Below, piece by piece: positions 35,704 to 44,050 of a stretch of DNA of 64,000 nt; the stretch's first letter is position 1; every line of letters starts with the position of its first letter. This stretch comes from Bradyrhizobium sp. CCGB12. GTDB lineage: Bacteria; Pseudomonadota; Alphaproteobacteria; Rhizobiales; Xanthobacteraceae. The translations under genes were made by a program, and so were the position numbers. The stretch covers positions 558,001 through 622,000 of the forward strand of contig NZ_JANADO010000001.1 in assembly GCF_024199845.1 (NCBI RefSeq). Direction: 5' to 3'. Under the pieces are notes generated by a model, which was given only the letters and a program-made list of their open reading frames with translations, made no database searches and was not told the origin of the DNA.

Positions 35704-36987
35704 CTAGGCAAAATCGGTCTCAGAAGACGATGGCCCGGTGCTGCCTGTGTAAGTCTCGTCCGACATGAGCGCAAGGAGCGACGATGCGTCGGCTGGATTT
35801 AATGGAAACTTAGGCTCAGGATTGAGAACAGCGAACGCTGGCGTACCCAACACCCCGTTACGCAAGATGACCGCTCCGAACGCAGTCACATAAGTTGCGG
35901 TAACATGCGATCCGCCATAGCGACCATACAGGGCCAATGACAGGATGGCCGCTCGTCGCTGGACATGAGGAAGAATGAGATCGGCAGCCGAAATCCCGTG
36001 ATCCTGGATTGCTATGAAACCCGGACGCTGGCCGGACAACTGGCTCGCGGCTTTGCGCATTGCTTCGAGCAATGGTTTAGAGGAGTCGTCCTCGCGTTTG
36101 CTGCGCATGACAACAAGGCAACCGCCTTCCGCGGTAAGGCCACCCGAGATGTGAGTGTTCGCTCCGAATGCTGTACCGCAAGCCTTGTAAAGCGCCTCGG
36201 GGCCTGACATCGATTGATCCGGCGCCACGGCATCGAAGTTCAGGCGCTCCAGAACGAAGCCGTCTCCAGCAAATGATGTCCGCGCACCGTCCACTAGAAT
36301 TGACCGGACTGCCGTAAGGAGCCCGGTTTGGTCCGAAGTGTTCGGCGACAGCCGCATGTCGAGCGTAATGAGCAAGACTTCGCGTCGGCAAACAGCGCGT
36401 TGCACGTCAAGTGCTGGCAGAATCGCTTCCATGAAGCGGTAGAAGTCTTTCCGGTGGATCTGTCGACCAGCGTCGGCCGACTGGCTTTTGCATTCAACCT
36501 CACCGGCGAAGGTATCCTTGCTGAATAGGAGATCGAACTGGGCCGTTCCCTCCATGTCGGCAAAACTAACGTCGAACCCGGCATCCATCAGCCTTTGGGC
36601 GAGATCGAGCTCGAGGAATAGAGATGCGTAACCTGTCTCTGCCTTGAGGCAATCGCGCAACCGACCTGCCAAGTTCTTTTGTCCGACGGGCGATAGCCGC
36701 GCGTGTATTTCGACCGTGCTTGCTGCGAACTTCAGAGCTGCGACGATCAGTTCATCGACCAATTCTGGCCGCAAAACGCCTTCCTTTGTTAAGACGTCAT
36801 GCTGAAAGCCAATCGCCATTTCAAGCCAGTGATAATCGCTAATGATTTTCCAGCGGAAAGGCGACCTATGCTGTTCCGCATCGAGTTGGTCCAAGCGCTT
36901 GAACCAAAGTCTTTCGCCGACAAGGCCAAGGAAGCGTGGAAGATACTGTCCCAGAGCTGTCAATTCGGTGGGAATGACGACTTTCAT
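35704..36987 (-). CDS. PD-(D/E)xK-like nuclease protein of unknown family
   Basis: The protein has 427 residues with no recognised full-length family. A compact motif resembles restriction-endonuclease-like folds: QFDLLF (Asp152) followed by GEVECKS (Glu165-x-Lys167), inside a predicted alpha/beta stretch (135-200). The N-terminal 120 residues are helical. The C-terminal half is alpha/beta with no clear motif. Codon use is less GC-biased than in its neighbours, which suggests recent acquisition. It is isolated on the minus strand between the nucleotide cluster and the SRAP gene. A DNA-targeting defence role is a guess from fold and context. Confidence 0.55.
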   Translation of the reverse strand: MKVVIPTELTALGQYLPRFLGLVGERLWFKRLDQLDAEQHRSPFRWKIISDYHWLEMAIGFQHDVLTKEGVLRPELVDELIVAALKFAASTVEIHARLSPVGQKNLAGRLRDCLKAETGYASLFLELDLAQRLMDAGFDVSFADMEGTAQFDLLFSKDTFAGEVECKSQSADAGRQIHRKDFYRFMEAILPALDVQRAVCRREVLLITLDMRLSPNTSDQTGLLTAVRSILVDGARTSFAGDGFVLERLNFDAVAPDQSMSGPEALYKACGTAFGANTHISGGLTAEGGCLVVMRSKREDDSSKPLLEAMRKAASQLSGQRPGFIAIQDHGISAADLILPHVQRRAAILSLALYGRYGGSHVTATYVTAFGAVILRNGVLGTPAFAVLNPEPKFPLNPADASSLLALMSDETYTGSTGPSSSETDFA

Positions 36988-37096
36988 GATAGTCTTGTCC
37001 CGCTGCTCGACGGATGCATCAAAAGGTGTCCACGTCGTTGTGGATGATCTTGCGCTGGTGACCCCGAACCTGTCTGGTCTTCATCGACTTCGATGG

Positions 37097-37822
37097 TCAC
37101 GGCGTTAGCCCGGCCGGGTCTTCCTTGACGCCACGGGCGACGATCCGGAGCGTTCCGTCGGCGAGCGGCCGCTGCAGCTTCATGGCTTCGTCCAGAGGAG
37201 CCGTCAACCAGGTCTCCACCTCATCCGGCGTCGTTAGGATCACGGGCATCGCCTTGGGATGGATGGCGCCGACCTCTGCGTTCGGCTCCGTCGTGAGGAA
37301 CGCGTAGAGGTCGTTTGTGGTCTCGCCTTCCTTGACCTTCCGGACCGACGTCCAGTTGGTCCAGATGCCGGCGAAGCAGGCGAGGGGCCGGGCCTCGTCG
37401 AACGCGAACCAAATGTCGCCGCCTTCAGTCTTGTTGAACTCGCTGAAGGAGTTGAACGGCACTACGCAGCGATTTTCGACGCCGAGCCAGCGAGCCCAAT
37501 GTTTGCTCTTGACGTTGCGGATGTTAGTCGTGCCGCCGTCCGGCTCCATTCTGAGCAATTCCTTGAAATCGACCGTCTTGCCCTTGGCCTGCTGCTTCTC
37601 GGCTCGCTTCTTCGTGGCGTCCATGAGTGCCTTCGATGACGATGGCATTCCCCACCGGGCCGTAGCGAGCTCGCGGCCCTCGGCTCCGTTGCGCACGATC
37701 GGTGCCTTGTAATCGGGAAACACGCCGGGCATTGGCGCCAAATTGCCCACGTATCGGTTCACGACGCGGAATAGCGCGCTGATCGCGGCCTGATTTGTCG
37801 TGATCGAATAGAGATTGCACAT
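37097..37822 (-). CDS. SOS response-associated peptidase (YedK/HMCES family)
   Basis: The protein has 241 residues. The catalytic Cys2 (MCNLYS) and the family motifs ENRCVVPFNSFSEF (near 137-150) and HPKAMPVIL near 205 are intact. SRAP proteins form a stable crosslink with abasic sites in single-stranded DNA through Cys2. Mobile elements often carry such copies. The gene is divergent from nothing nearby and ends just before the PD-(D/E)xK gene's upstream region. Confidence 0.93.
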   Translation of the reverse strand: MCNLYSITTNQAAISALFRVVNRYVGNLAPMPGVFPDYKAPIVRNGAEGRELATARWGMPSSSKALMDATKKRAEKQQAKGKTVDFKELLRMEPDGGTTNIRNVKSKHWARWLGVENRCVVPFNSFSEFNKTEGGDIWFAFDEARPLACFAGIWTNWTSVRKVKEGETTNDLYAFLTTEPNAEVGAIHPKAMPVILTTPDEVETWLTAPLDEAMKLQRPLADGTLRIVARGVKEDPAGLTP

Positions 37823-37825
37823 CGC

Positions 37826-38134
37826 TCAAGCTTCGGTTCGAGGGTGGCGAGGTTGCCAAGCTAGTTGTAGCAGAGTCGCGGACGGACGCCGGCCCGCCTT
37901 GGCGCATTTGCGGCAGCGCAGCCGGCTGGCAAGATCGTGCACGAACGTGGTTGGCGGGTGCTTCATCGCCGCAAGGTCGACGTCGCTCGGCGTCTTGCAG
38001 CGCGTGCACCTGATCTCGAGCCAAGGGAAGCCTCCATTCACAGCTTGGTCGATGGTGGGCGAAGGATCGATCGGTTCTGGCGCACGCTCAACGGCCGTCC
38101 GCCCGGAGCGCCCTTGCACGCGTTTTCCGCACAT
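37826..38134 (-). CDS. Small zinc-ribbon-like protein of unknown function
   Basis: I place the start at ATG 38134 (102 residues), though the frame runs to 38293. The conserved-looking core is NGGFPWLEIRCTRCKTPSD then RLRCRKCAKAGRR, two CxxC pairs about 33 residues apart. A small zinc ribbon is likely. Similar short proteins are common in rhizobial mobile DNA. Its 5' part lies antisense to the DUF2285 gene, so only the 3' two thirds may be genuine. Confidence 0.55.
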   Translation of the reverse strand: MCGKRVQGRSGRTAVERAPEPIDPSPTIDQAVNGGFPWLEIRCTRCKTPSDVDLAAMKHPPTTFVHDLASRLRCRKCAKAGRRPSATLLQLAWQPRHPRTEA

Positions 38135-38359
38135 CGACGACGTCGCTTGGCGATGGCGCTCCGTGCGCTCGATGGCCGCCTGGCCGGCGCGACCTATCGC
38201 GAAATCGCGCAAGTTCTCTTCAGCCCGAAGCGCATTCCAGAGCGCGCCTGGAAGACGCATGACTTGCGCAACCAGACCATCCGCCTGGTCCAAAATGGTT
38301 TTGCGCTGATGCGCGGCGGCTATCGCGCATTGCTGCGGCCGTCGTCTCGCAAGGAGTAG
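38066..38359 (+). pseudogene. DUF2285 domain protein, 5'-truncated (FseA-like)
   Basis: About 95 codons encode a typical DUF2285 C-terminal domain: RLAMALRALDGRLAGATYRE, then VLFSPKRIPERAWKTHDLRN, ending in ALMRGGYRALL. In ICEMlSym-type elements, an activator of excision (FseA) has this domain and lies near the excisionase gene. Here the N-terminal half is absent and the frame abuts an opposing small gene, so it is probably a remnant. The frame is open back to 37937, but that part is not convincing. Confidence 0.65.
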
Positions 38360-38482
38360 TGGGGGTGCCGAAAATGGCCATCCCTATCTTCGGCATCCCC
38401 CTACGCAGGTCCACTCCGCGATTATGACCGGCGTCGCGCGCTGCAAGTCGGCAGCGCGCCGGACGACCACGGAGCCCGCCAA

Positions 38483-38761
38483 ATGTCCGATACGAACGCC
38501 GGCTTGCCGCCGCGATACCTGCGCACGCCAGAGGCCGCGCGCTTCCTCGGCCTGTCCGGCCGCACGTTGGAGAAGCACCGCACCTACGGCACTGGCCCCA
38601 CCTACCGCAAGCTCGGTGGTCGCGTCGTCTATGCGGTTGATGACCTCAAGGCTTGGGTCGACCGCGGCGCCAAGACGTCGACCAGCGATCCCGGTGCAGG
38701 CGGCGTGTTGCCGGCAAAGCGGCATGCACCTATTCCCTACGCTGGCAAAGAGCGGCGCTGA
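38483..38761 (+). CDS. AlpA/excisionase-family DNA-binding protein (RdfS-like)
   Basis: The 92-residue protein has a MerR/excisionase-type winged helix-turn-helix (about 10-60: RYLRTPEAARFLGLSGRTLE, then TYRKLGGRVVYAVDDLKAWV) and a disordered basic tail. Recombination directionality factors of rhizobial ICEs have this form and lie between DUF2285 and repA genes, as here. It would bend DNA to promote excision and may also regulate transfer genes. Four bases separate it from repA. Confidence 0.82.
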   Translation: MSDTNAGLPPRYLRTPEAARFLGLSGRTLEKHRTYGTGPTYRKLGGRVVYAVDDLKAWVDRGAKTSTSDPGAGGVLPAKRHAPIPYAGKERR

Positions 38762-38764
38762 TCC

Positions 38765-39661
38765 ATGTCCGACAGCAGATCCTCTACGCTTCAGCGTCGC
38801 TCCGAGCGCGATCAGCTCGACCTGTTCCGTGCGCTTCCCGGCGATCTTGCGCCGCGCGACGCTCAGGACTTGATGGCCTATCCGTTCTTTTCGTTGGCGA
38901 AGTCCAAGCGCGTCGTACCGATCGACTTCCACGCGGGGACCGTCTCCATTCGTGTCGAAGCCGTGCCGGAACACGGCATGGCGACGATCTGGGATGCCGA
39001 TGTCCTGATCTGGGCCGCATCGCAAATCGTGGAGGCCCGTGACGCCGGCCTGAAGACATCCCGGTTGATGGCCGCCACACCCTACGAGATCCTTACTTTC
39101 GTCGGCCGCGGCACCAGCGTTCGCGACTACGACCGCCTCAAGGCTGCGCTCGATCGGTTGCAGTCGACCACTGTCTTGACGTCGATCCGGCAGCCGACCG
39201 AACGCCGGCGGCATCGCTTCTCCTGGATCAATGAGTGGAAAGAGACGGCCGACATGCACGGCCAGCCCCGCGGGTTGGAGCTCATCTTACCCGATTGGTT
39301 CTACTCCGGCGTCCTCAATGAAGCCCTCGTGCTCACGATCGACCGCGCATATTTCGATCTCACCGGGGGATTGGAGCGGTGGCTTTATCGTCTGGTGCGC
39401 AAGCATGGCGGCCGCCAGCAAGGCGGTTGGAGCTTCGACATCGTGCATCTTCATGCGAAATCCGGCAGCTTGTCACCCCTCAAGCACTTTGCATACGACC
39501 TGCGCCAGATCGTCCGCCGTCAAACGCTCCCGGGCTACCAACTCGTCATCACCTGCGATCCACGCGGCACCGAGCGACTGAACTTTGCGCCCGCTCTCGT
39601 CGATCCCCTTGCTGAACGACTGCGTGACCGCGACACCCATCAGCCGGGGAAAAAGCTGTGA
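38765..39661 (+). CDS. repA: RepA-type replication initiator
   Basis: The 298-residue protein matches the plasmid/ICE replication initiator family PF10134: AYPFFSLAKSKRVVPIDF near 39-56, ATPYEILTFVGRG, and LTGGLERWLYRLVRKHGG near 200-217. It would bind iterons and open the origin of the excised circular form. Three 17-bp direct repeats begin 7 bp after its stop. Upstream is the excisionase gene in the same operon. Confidence 0.88.
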   Translation: MSDSRSSTLQRRSERDQLDLFRALPGDLAPRDAQDLMAYPFFSLAKSKRVVPIDFHAGTVSIRVEAVPEHGMATIWDADVLIWAASQIVEARDAGLKTSRLMAATPYEILTFVGRGTSVRDYDRLKAALDRLQSTTVLTSIRQPTERRRHRFSWINEWKETADMHGQPRGLELILPDWFYSGVLNEALVLTIDRAYFDLTGGLERWLYRLVRKHGGRQQGGWSFDIVHLHAKSGSLSPLKHFAYDLRQIVRRQTLPGYQLVITCDPRGTERLNFAPALVDPLAERLRDRDTHQPGKKL

Positions 39662-39667
39662 ATCAAC

Positions 39668-39731
39668 TCGTGCTATCGGGGACCAAGACTATCGTGCCAT
39701 CGGGGACCGGATCCTCGTGCTATCTGGGACC
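39668..39731 (+). repeat. Three iterons (candidate origin of replication)
   Basis: TCGTGCTATCGGGGACC occurs at 39668-39684, with close copies at 39692-39708 (one change, CCATC) and 39715-39731 (one change, ATCTG). The spacing is 24 and 23 bp, about two helical turns, so a protein would bind one face. The site lies directly after repA, as expected for an iteron origin. Confidence 0.7.
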
Positions 39732-39938
39732 AAAATCCTGGCCAACACCTTGCCCTGCAAGAACTTCCCGCTCTCTTAACTTTCCTAACTTGGAATCCTT
39801 CGGATTCCTTCTAACGGATCTGAGTACTCCACGTTTCCGCGAGTTCTCGGACCGACCGGCACGTATGGCTTTCGCGAGCCGCACGGCGTTTCGTGAAACC
39901 GCGCTCACTTCTCCGAAATGCAAACCTGGAGGTTCATC

Positions 39939-40403
39939 GTGAACGACGTCACGACGGTTGAGCTCCTGTGGCTCGAGAAACGTATCGAGAATCGAATTCG
40001 GTTCGGTCGGCCAGTATCGGAGCAGATTCTAGACAATAGCCGCCGCGTCCTATCCTTCGCCCCCGGCAGCGTGTTCGCTTTCGTGAGATGGACGTCCAAC
40101 GACTTCGGAACGATCCTGTCTCGTATCGACATCTTGCGCGCGGCCACACCAGGGCAGCGCTATTCGACCGTGCCCTGGATCAATCCCGGCGGCGATATCT
40201 TGCTGCGGCTGTCCGGCTGGCCGAAGGTCGAACGTGTCTTGCAATTGATCGATGCTGTCGAGGCGCTCGGCATAGATCCGGCCGAAGCCGCGCCCGACTA
40301 TTGGCACCACATCCACAACCGTCTGTCGGTCAATGAAACACCCCGGCCATACACCCGCTCGCGCCACCAGGCATGGCTGCATCGCCGGAGGATCGCATCA
40401 TGA
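39939..40403 (+). CDS. DUF2840 domain protein of mobile elements
   Basis: The protein has 154 residues from GTG 39939, which has GGAGG 7 bases upstream; ATG 39918 would add 7 residues. The family body reads FAPGSVFAFVRWTSNDFGTI, then YSTVPWINPGGDILLRLSG and PAEAAPDYWHHIHNRL. Its function is unknown, but it is a constant neighbour of RepA and TraF in these elements. Its stop overlaps the traF start (ATGA). About 280 bp between repA and this gene hold the iterons and a small GGAATCC/GGATTCC hairpin (39792-39808). Confidence 0.8.
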   Translation: MNDVTTVELLWLEKRIENRIRFGRPVSEQILDNSRRVLSFAPGSVFAFVRWTSNDFGTILSRIDILRAATPGQRYSTVPWINPGGDILLRLSGWPKVERVLQLIDAVEALGIDPAEAAPDYWHHIHNRLSVNETPRPYTRSRHQAWLHRRRIAS

Positions 40404-40909
40404 CGGGGCGATGCGGGACCATCTTCACCATGCTGGGGGCGATCGCTCTTCTGCTCTCTACGATCGGAGAGGCGTTACCATGGTACATTTGGAACGCCTC
40501 GAATAGCATCCCGACCGGTCTCTACAGGCTGCAACCAGCAGGTAGATTGACCGTCACCGAACTCGTGGCCGTTCAACCACCCGAGCCGCTCGCAACCTTC
40601 CTTGATCTGAACGGCTACCTGCCGGTCGGGGTACCTATGCTCAAGCGGGTGCTGGCGTTGCCGGGCCATACGGTCTGCAGGGAAACGCTCACCATCACGG
40701 TCGACGGCATTGAGATGGGAGAGGCTCGCGCGCGCGATGGCCGCGGCCGACCGCTTCCGTCCTGGCAAGGATGCCGCGTTATTGGTGAAGGCGAGCTTTT
40801 TGTCATGAACTGGGAGTCGGCGGACTCGCTGGATAGCCGCTATTTCGGCCCGATACCGGCATCCGCGGTCATTGGCCATGCTGTTCCAATCTGGACCGAC
40901 GAGGAGTGA
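40400..40909 (+). CDS. traF: TraF-type S26 family signal peptidase
   Basis: This 169-residue membrane-anchored serine protease has an N-terminal helix (about 8-28), the nucleophile in NASNSIPTGLYRL (Ser36) and the general-base Lys in MLKRVLALPG (Lys82). TraF peptidases mature and cyclise pilin or process conjugation proteins in the periplasm. The relaxase and mating-pair genes that normally follow are absent from this position. It ends the repA-DUF2840-traF run. Confidence 0.88.
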   Translation: MTGRCGTIFTMLGAIALLLSTIGEALPWYIWNASNSIPTGLYRLQPAGRLTVTELVAVQPPEPLATFLDLNGYLPVGVPMLKRVLALPGHTVCRETLTITVDGIEMGEARARDGRGRPLPSWQGCRVIGEGELFVMNWESADSLDSRYFGPIPASAVIGHAVPIWTDEE

Positions 40910-41027
40910 ACATGCGCACCATTTGCTGTCACTCGGCCGCTCCGGGCTCGTCGCGCCAGCGGTCGATCTTTCCCTCCCGGCCTGATCTGAAATCAGCCAC
41001 GCAGTCACCCTGCGGACGACGGAACAG

Positions 41028-41387
41028 TCATACCCGCGCATGGGCGAGGCTGATTTCTTGCCTACGTTCAGCTCGCGCAATGGCGCTTATCATTGCTGCG
41101 GTTACGCCGTTTGTATCGCCGTCGCTCCACATGCGCTCGTTCCAGCTTTCGCAAAGCAGCCTGTCAGCTTGCTGGATCATGGCCTCGCCCTTGGCCCGCA
41201 TCTCCGACGATTGGGCAGCAAGCATGTTGGCCATCGCGCGTGCCTTGCCGAGCTCTTTCGCCAGAGCCTTGCGATCGCCGCCCGACAGGGGCGTGGGGTG
41301 ATACTTCGGTGCCATCCGGACATCCAGGCGCAAGCGATCGGATCGCGTTCCGGAACGGGCTAGGACGTCTCGAACGCCGGCCAGCAC
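41028..41387 (-). CDS. Hypothetical protein of the element backbone
   Basis: The 119-residue protein is helical. A basic N-terminal stretch (RMAPKYHPTPLSGGDRKALA) is followed by a long helix rich in Ala, Glu and Met (about 45-85). No family is recognised. Its 5' end overlaps the gene at 41360-41755 by 28 bp, so the two form a small minus-strand operon. ATG codons at about residue 25 could give a shorter product. Confidence 0.5.
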   Translation of the reverse strand: MLAGVRDVLARSGTRSDRLRLDVRMAPKYHPTPLSGGDRKALAKELGKARAMANMLAAQSSEMRAKGEAMIQQADRLLCESWNERMWSDGDTNGVTAAMISAIARAERRQEISLAHARV

Positions 41388-41755
41388 CCGTCTTCTTCAT
41401 GCCTGCCGGTGCGCTGCTGGCAGGTGTTGTCGAGCAACCGCTGCGCCACGTCCTTCCAAAGCGCGTTGGCGCCATACAATCGGACTGCATCGGCCTTCTG
41501 GATTTCCACGGTTCGCTCGCATCGGCGGCAGGAGACGCGCAGCACGTGGCGTTGAATCTCGGAAAGACGCCGCTGTCGCTTCTGGGCGACGCTCTCGTCG
41601 GCGCGAGGGTCTTTCAGGACCGATTCCCAATATTCCGCTGAAAGCGGCGCATCCGGAGCCGCCGCGGACGGGCCGGGTCTACGGGCAGCTTCCGCGGCCA
41701 GTTTTTCCATCTGCTTCGGGGTCGGCATACGCCAGCTCGCGGGTCGATCGGTCAT
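41360..41755 (-). CDS. Hypothetical protein with a CxxC motif
   Basis: The protein has 131 residues. Visible features are MPTPKQMEKLAAEAARRPG near the N-terminus, YWESVLKDPRADESVAQKRQ in the middle, and HVLRVSCRRCERTVEIQKAD, a single CxxC that may be half of a zinc site. The pattern is typical of accessory-element proteins of unknown function. It heads a two-gene minus-strand operon. Confidence 0.55.
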   Translation of the reverse strand: MTDRPASWRMPTPKQMEKLAAEAARRPGPSAAAPDAPLSAEYWESVLKDPRADESVAQKRQRRLSEIQRHVLRVSCRRCERTVEIQKADAVRLYGANALWKDVAQRLLDNTCQQRTGRHEEDGCWPAFETS

Positions 41756-41900
41756 TCCGAATTAGAACATAACAAGAACAAATGTCGAGTCCGCTCGGAC
41801 CCTCATTTTGAAAAAATCATCGTTTCGGAAGGGGCGCGGTGTCGGAACCAAGCCGGGCCGTTCGTCTTGAATCCGGCGTCAGTAATGGAGTTCCCCCGCG

Positions 41901-42833
41901 ATGGTTCCGCGCGCTAACTGGAAAGGCTTCCTGCGACTTTCCCTCGTCACTTGTCCGGTAGCGCTCTATCCGGCCACGTCGGAATCCGAAAAGGTCTCGT
42001 TCAACCAACTCAACCGGAAGACCGGCCACCGCATCAAGTACGCCAAGGTGGACGCTGATACCGGTGAGGAGGTCGATAACGAAGACATCGTCAAGGGCTA
42101 CAAGGTCGACACCGACACATTCATTGAGGTGACGAAGGAAGAGCTCGAGAATGTCGCGCTGGAATCGACGCGAACGATCGAGATCGACGAGTTCGTCGAC
42201 CGCAGCGAGATCGACCCCCGCTATCTGATCCGCCCCTACTACCTGACCCCAGATGGCAAAGTCGGGCACGACGCCTTCGCGGTTATCCGCGAAACCATCC
42301 GCGAAATGAACAAGGTCGCGATCGGTCGCGTGGTGCTGACCAATCGCGAGCACATCATCGCGCTCGAGCCGCTGGAAAAGGGGCTGATGGGCACCTTGCT
42401 GCGCTATCCCTACGAAGTCCGATCCGCGGGGGAATATTTCGACGAAATCCAGGACGTCAAAGTCACCAAGGATATGCTTGATCTCGCCAAGCACATCGTC
42501 AATCAGAAGGCGGGTCACTTCGAGCCGGACAAGTTCGAAGACCAGTACGAAACCGCCCTCATCGATCTCATCAACCAGAAGCGCGCTGGCAAACCCATCA
42601 CCGCGAAAGCGCGCCCTCGAGGCGAGAACGTCGTCGACCTGATGGACGCGCTGCGCAAAAGCATTGGAAGCGAGGGGGCAGCAGCGACAGAGGCACCCAA
42701 GAAGCCAGGAAAAAAACCGCGCAAGGCGGCGGCCGGCCAGAAGGAAATGCTGATGCCGATCGCAGGCAAGAAGCCGGCGAAAGAGGCCGCGGCGAAGAAG
42801 CCGGCAGCCAAACCGCAGCGGAAGTCGGCTTAG
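41901..42833 (+). CDS. ku: Ku protein (non-homologous end joining)
   Basis: The 310-residue bacterial Ku matches from the start (ANWKGFLRLSLVTCPVALYP) through IRPYYLTPDGKVGHDAFAV and ALEPLEKGLMGTLLRYPYEV. It ends in a Lys/Ala/Pro-rich tail (about 270-310) that aids DNA binding and recruits LigD. Ku homodimers ring DNA ends for end joining. No ligD lies in the window, so it must use a chromosomal partner or act alone. It is an accessory copy in the element. Confidence 0.95.
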   Translation: MVPRANWKGFLRLSLVTCPVALYPATSESEKVSFNQLNRKTGHRIKYAKVDADTGEEVDNEDIVKGYKVDTDTFIEVTKEELENVALESTRTIEIDEFVDRSEIDPRYLIRPYYLTPDGKVGHDAFAVIRETIREMNKVAIGRVVLTNREHIIALEPLEKGLMGTLLRYPYEVRSAGEYFDEIQDVKVTKDMLDLAKHIVNQKAGHFEPDKFEDQYETALIDLINQKRAGKPITAKARPRGENVVDLMDALRKSIGSEGAAATEAPKKPGKKPRKAAAGQKEMLMPIAGKKPAKEAAAKKPAAKPQRKSA

Positions 42834-43054
42834 ATTGTGTGGCGGTGACGCCGGACGGCCTCTGCTTCGTCGTCCGCCGGCGGCATTGGCGGATAGCAAG
42901 TCTCAATCTCGACGAGGTTCTACAAAGGCGTCACAACGGGGCTCGCTGCGCTACTGGCCTGTTTCGAACGATCTTTGCTGTGCAACTAGCCGGTCATCGC
43001 GCCTCAGTGCTCCTCGCCCGCTAGGCGTTGGATGCTCTGCAAAATGGGAGCGAT

Positions 43055-43558
43055 ATGGCTGCGGTGAAAAAGACTTCTAGGAGATCGACTTTGAGCGCGG
43101 GCATTCTCGCATACCGCAAGGGCGCTCGTGGGCTGGAGGTCCTGCTCGTTCATCCCGGCGGTCCGTTCTGGCGTAAGAAGGATAGCGGCGCCTGGTCCAT
43201 TCCAAAGGGCGAAATCGATGCCAATGATGCTCCGGAAAACGTCGCACGACGCGAGTTTGCCGAAGAACTCGGCCCGAGCGCTTTGATTGGTCCACTCCAG
43301 GCGCTGGGGGAAGTCCGACAGCGAGGAGGGAAGCGCGTCATCGCATTCGCCGGCGAGGGCCACTTTGACCCGGCGGCCTTGATCAGCAATACCTTCGATA
43401 TCGAATGGCCGCCCCGAAGCGGTCGACGGCAGAGCTTTCCCGAAGTCGACTGCGCCGAATGGTTTGATATCGAGCTTGCGCGAACTAAGATGTTGGCCGC
43501 TCAAGTTGAGTTTCTTGATCGTCTTTTGGCGATCGCGGTTGAGGGCGCCGGGAAATGA
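43055..43558 (+). CDS. Nudix hydrolase
   Basis: The protein has 167 residues from ATG 43055 (GGGAGCGAT upstream). It starts in SAGILAYRKG and has the Nudix box at about 52-73 (GEIDANDAPENVARREFAEE) with one conservative change (Asp for the first conserved Glu). Nudix enzymes cleave nucleoside diphosphates linked to another group. Its stop overlaps the next gene's ATG, so it is coupled to the phosphoesterase. Confidence 0.88.
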   Translation: MAAVKKTSRRSTLSAGILAYRKGARGLEVLLVHPGGPFWRKKDSGAWSIPKGEIDANDAPENVARREFAEELGPSALIGPLQALGEVRQRGGKRVIAFAGEGHFDPAALISNTFDIEWPPRSGRRQSFPEVDCAEWFDIELARTKMLAAQVEFLDRLLAIAVEGAGK

Positions 43559-44040
43559 TGTTCAGGATTGGAATCATTTCGGACACGCACGGTCTGTTGA
43601 GGCCCGAGGCGGAACGGGGCTTGACGGACGTCGATCACATCATCCATGCCGGCGACATCGGGCGCCCCGAGATCGTCGACGCGCTTCGTCGCATCGCGCC
43701 CGTCACGGCCATTCGTGGAAACGTGGATACTGGCGAGTGGGCCCGCGATTACCCCGACACGAAGCTTGTGCGCCTGGCGGGAAAGTCGATCTACGTTCTG
43801 CACGACTTGAAGACGCTGAAGGCTGATCCAGGCGCTGGCATCGACGTCATCGTCTCCGGGCATTCTCACGTGTCGAAGATCGACACAGTCGGGGGCGTTC
43901 TCTATCTGAATCCCGGCAGCGCGGGACCCCGGCGTTTCAAGATCCCGGTCACGCTTGCGACGCTCGAAGTGACGCCTGACGGCATGCAACCGGAAATCCA
44001 CGACCTTGAAGGCGACCGAGTGCCACCGCGGGGGGAATAG
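43555..44040 (+). CDS. YfcE/MJ0936-type metallophosphoesterase
   Basis: The protein has 161 residues. The calcineurin-like metal motifs are intact: IGIISDTHG (about 5-13), HAGDIG, GNVDTG, and the late VSGHSH and LNPGSAGPRR. It is a phosphodiesterase of unknown substrate. It forms an overlapping pair with the Nudix gene downstream of Ku. Confidence 0.9.
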   Translation: MMFRIGIISDTHGLLRPEAERGLTDVDHIIHAGDIGRPEIVDALRRIAPVTAIRGNVDTGEWARDYPDTKLVRLAGKSIYVLHDLKTLKADPGAGIDVIVSGHSHVSKIDTVGGVLYLNPGSAGPRRFKIPVTLATLEVTPDGMQPEIHDLEGDRVPPRGE

Positions 44041-44050
44041 AGCGTGCACA

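Noticed and set aside
41817..42899. A 360-codon minus-strand frame opposite ku
   Set aside because: Ku motifs are complete on the plus strand. The reverse frame is low-complexity Leu/Arg/Asp/Val.
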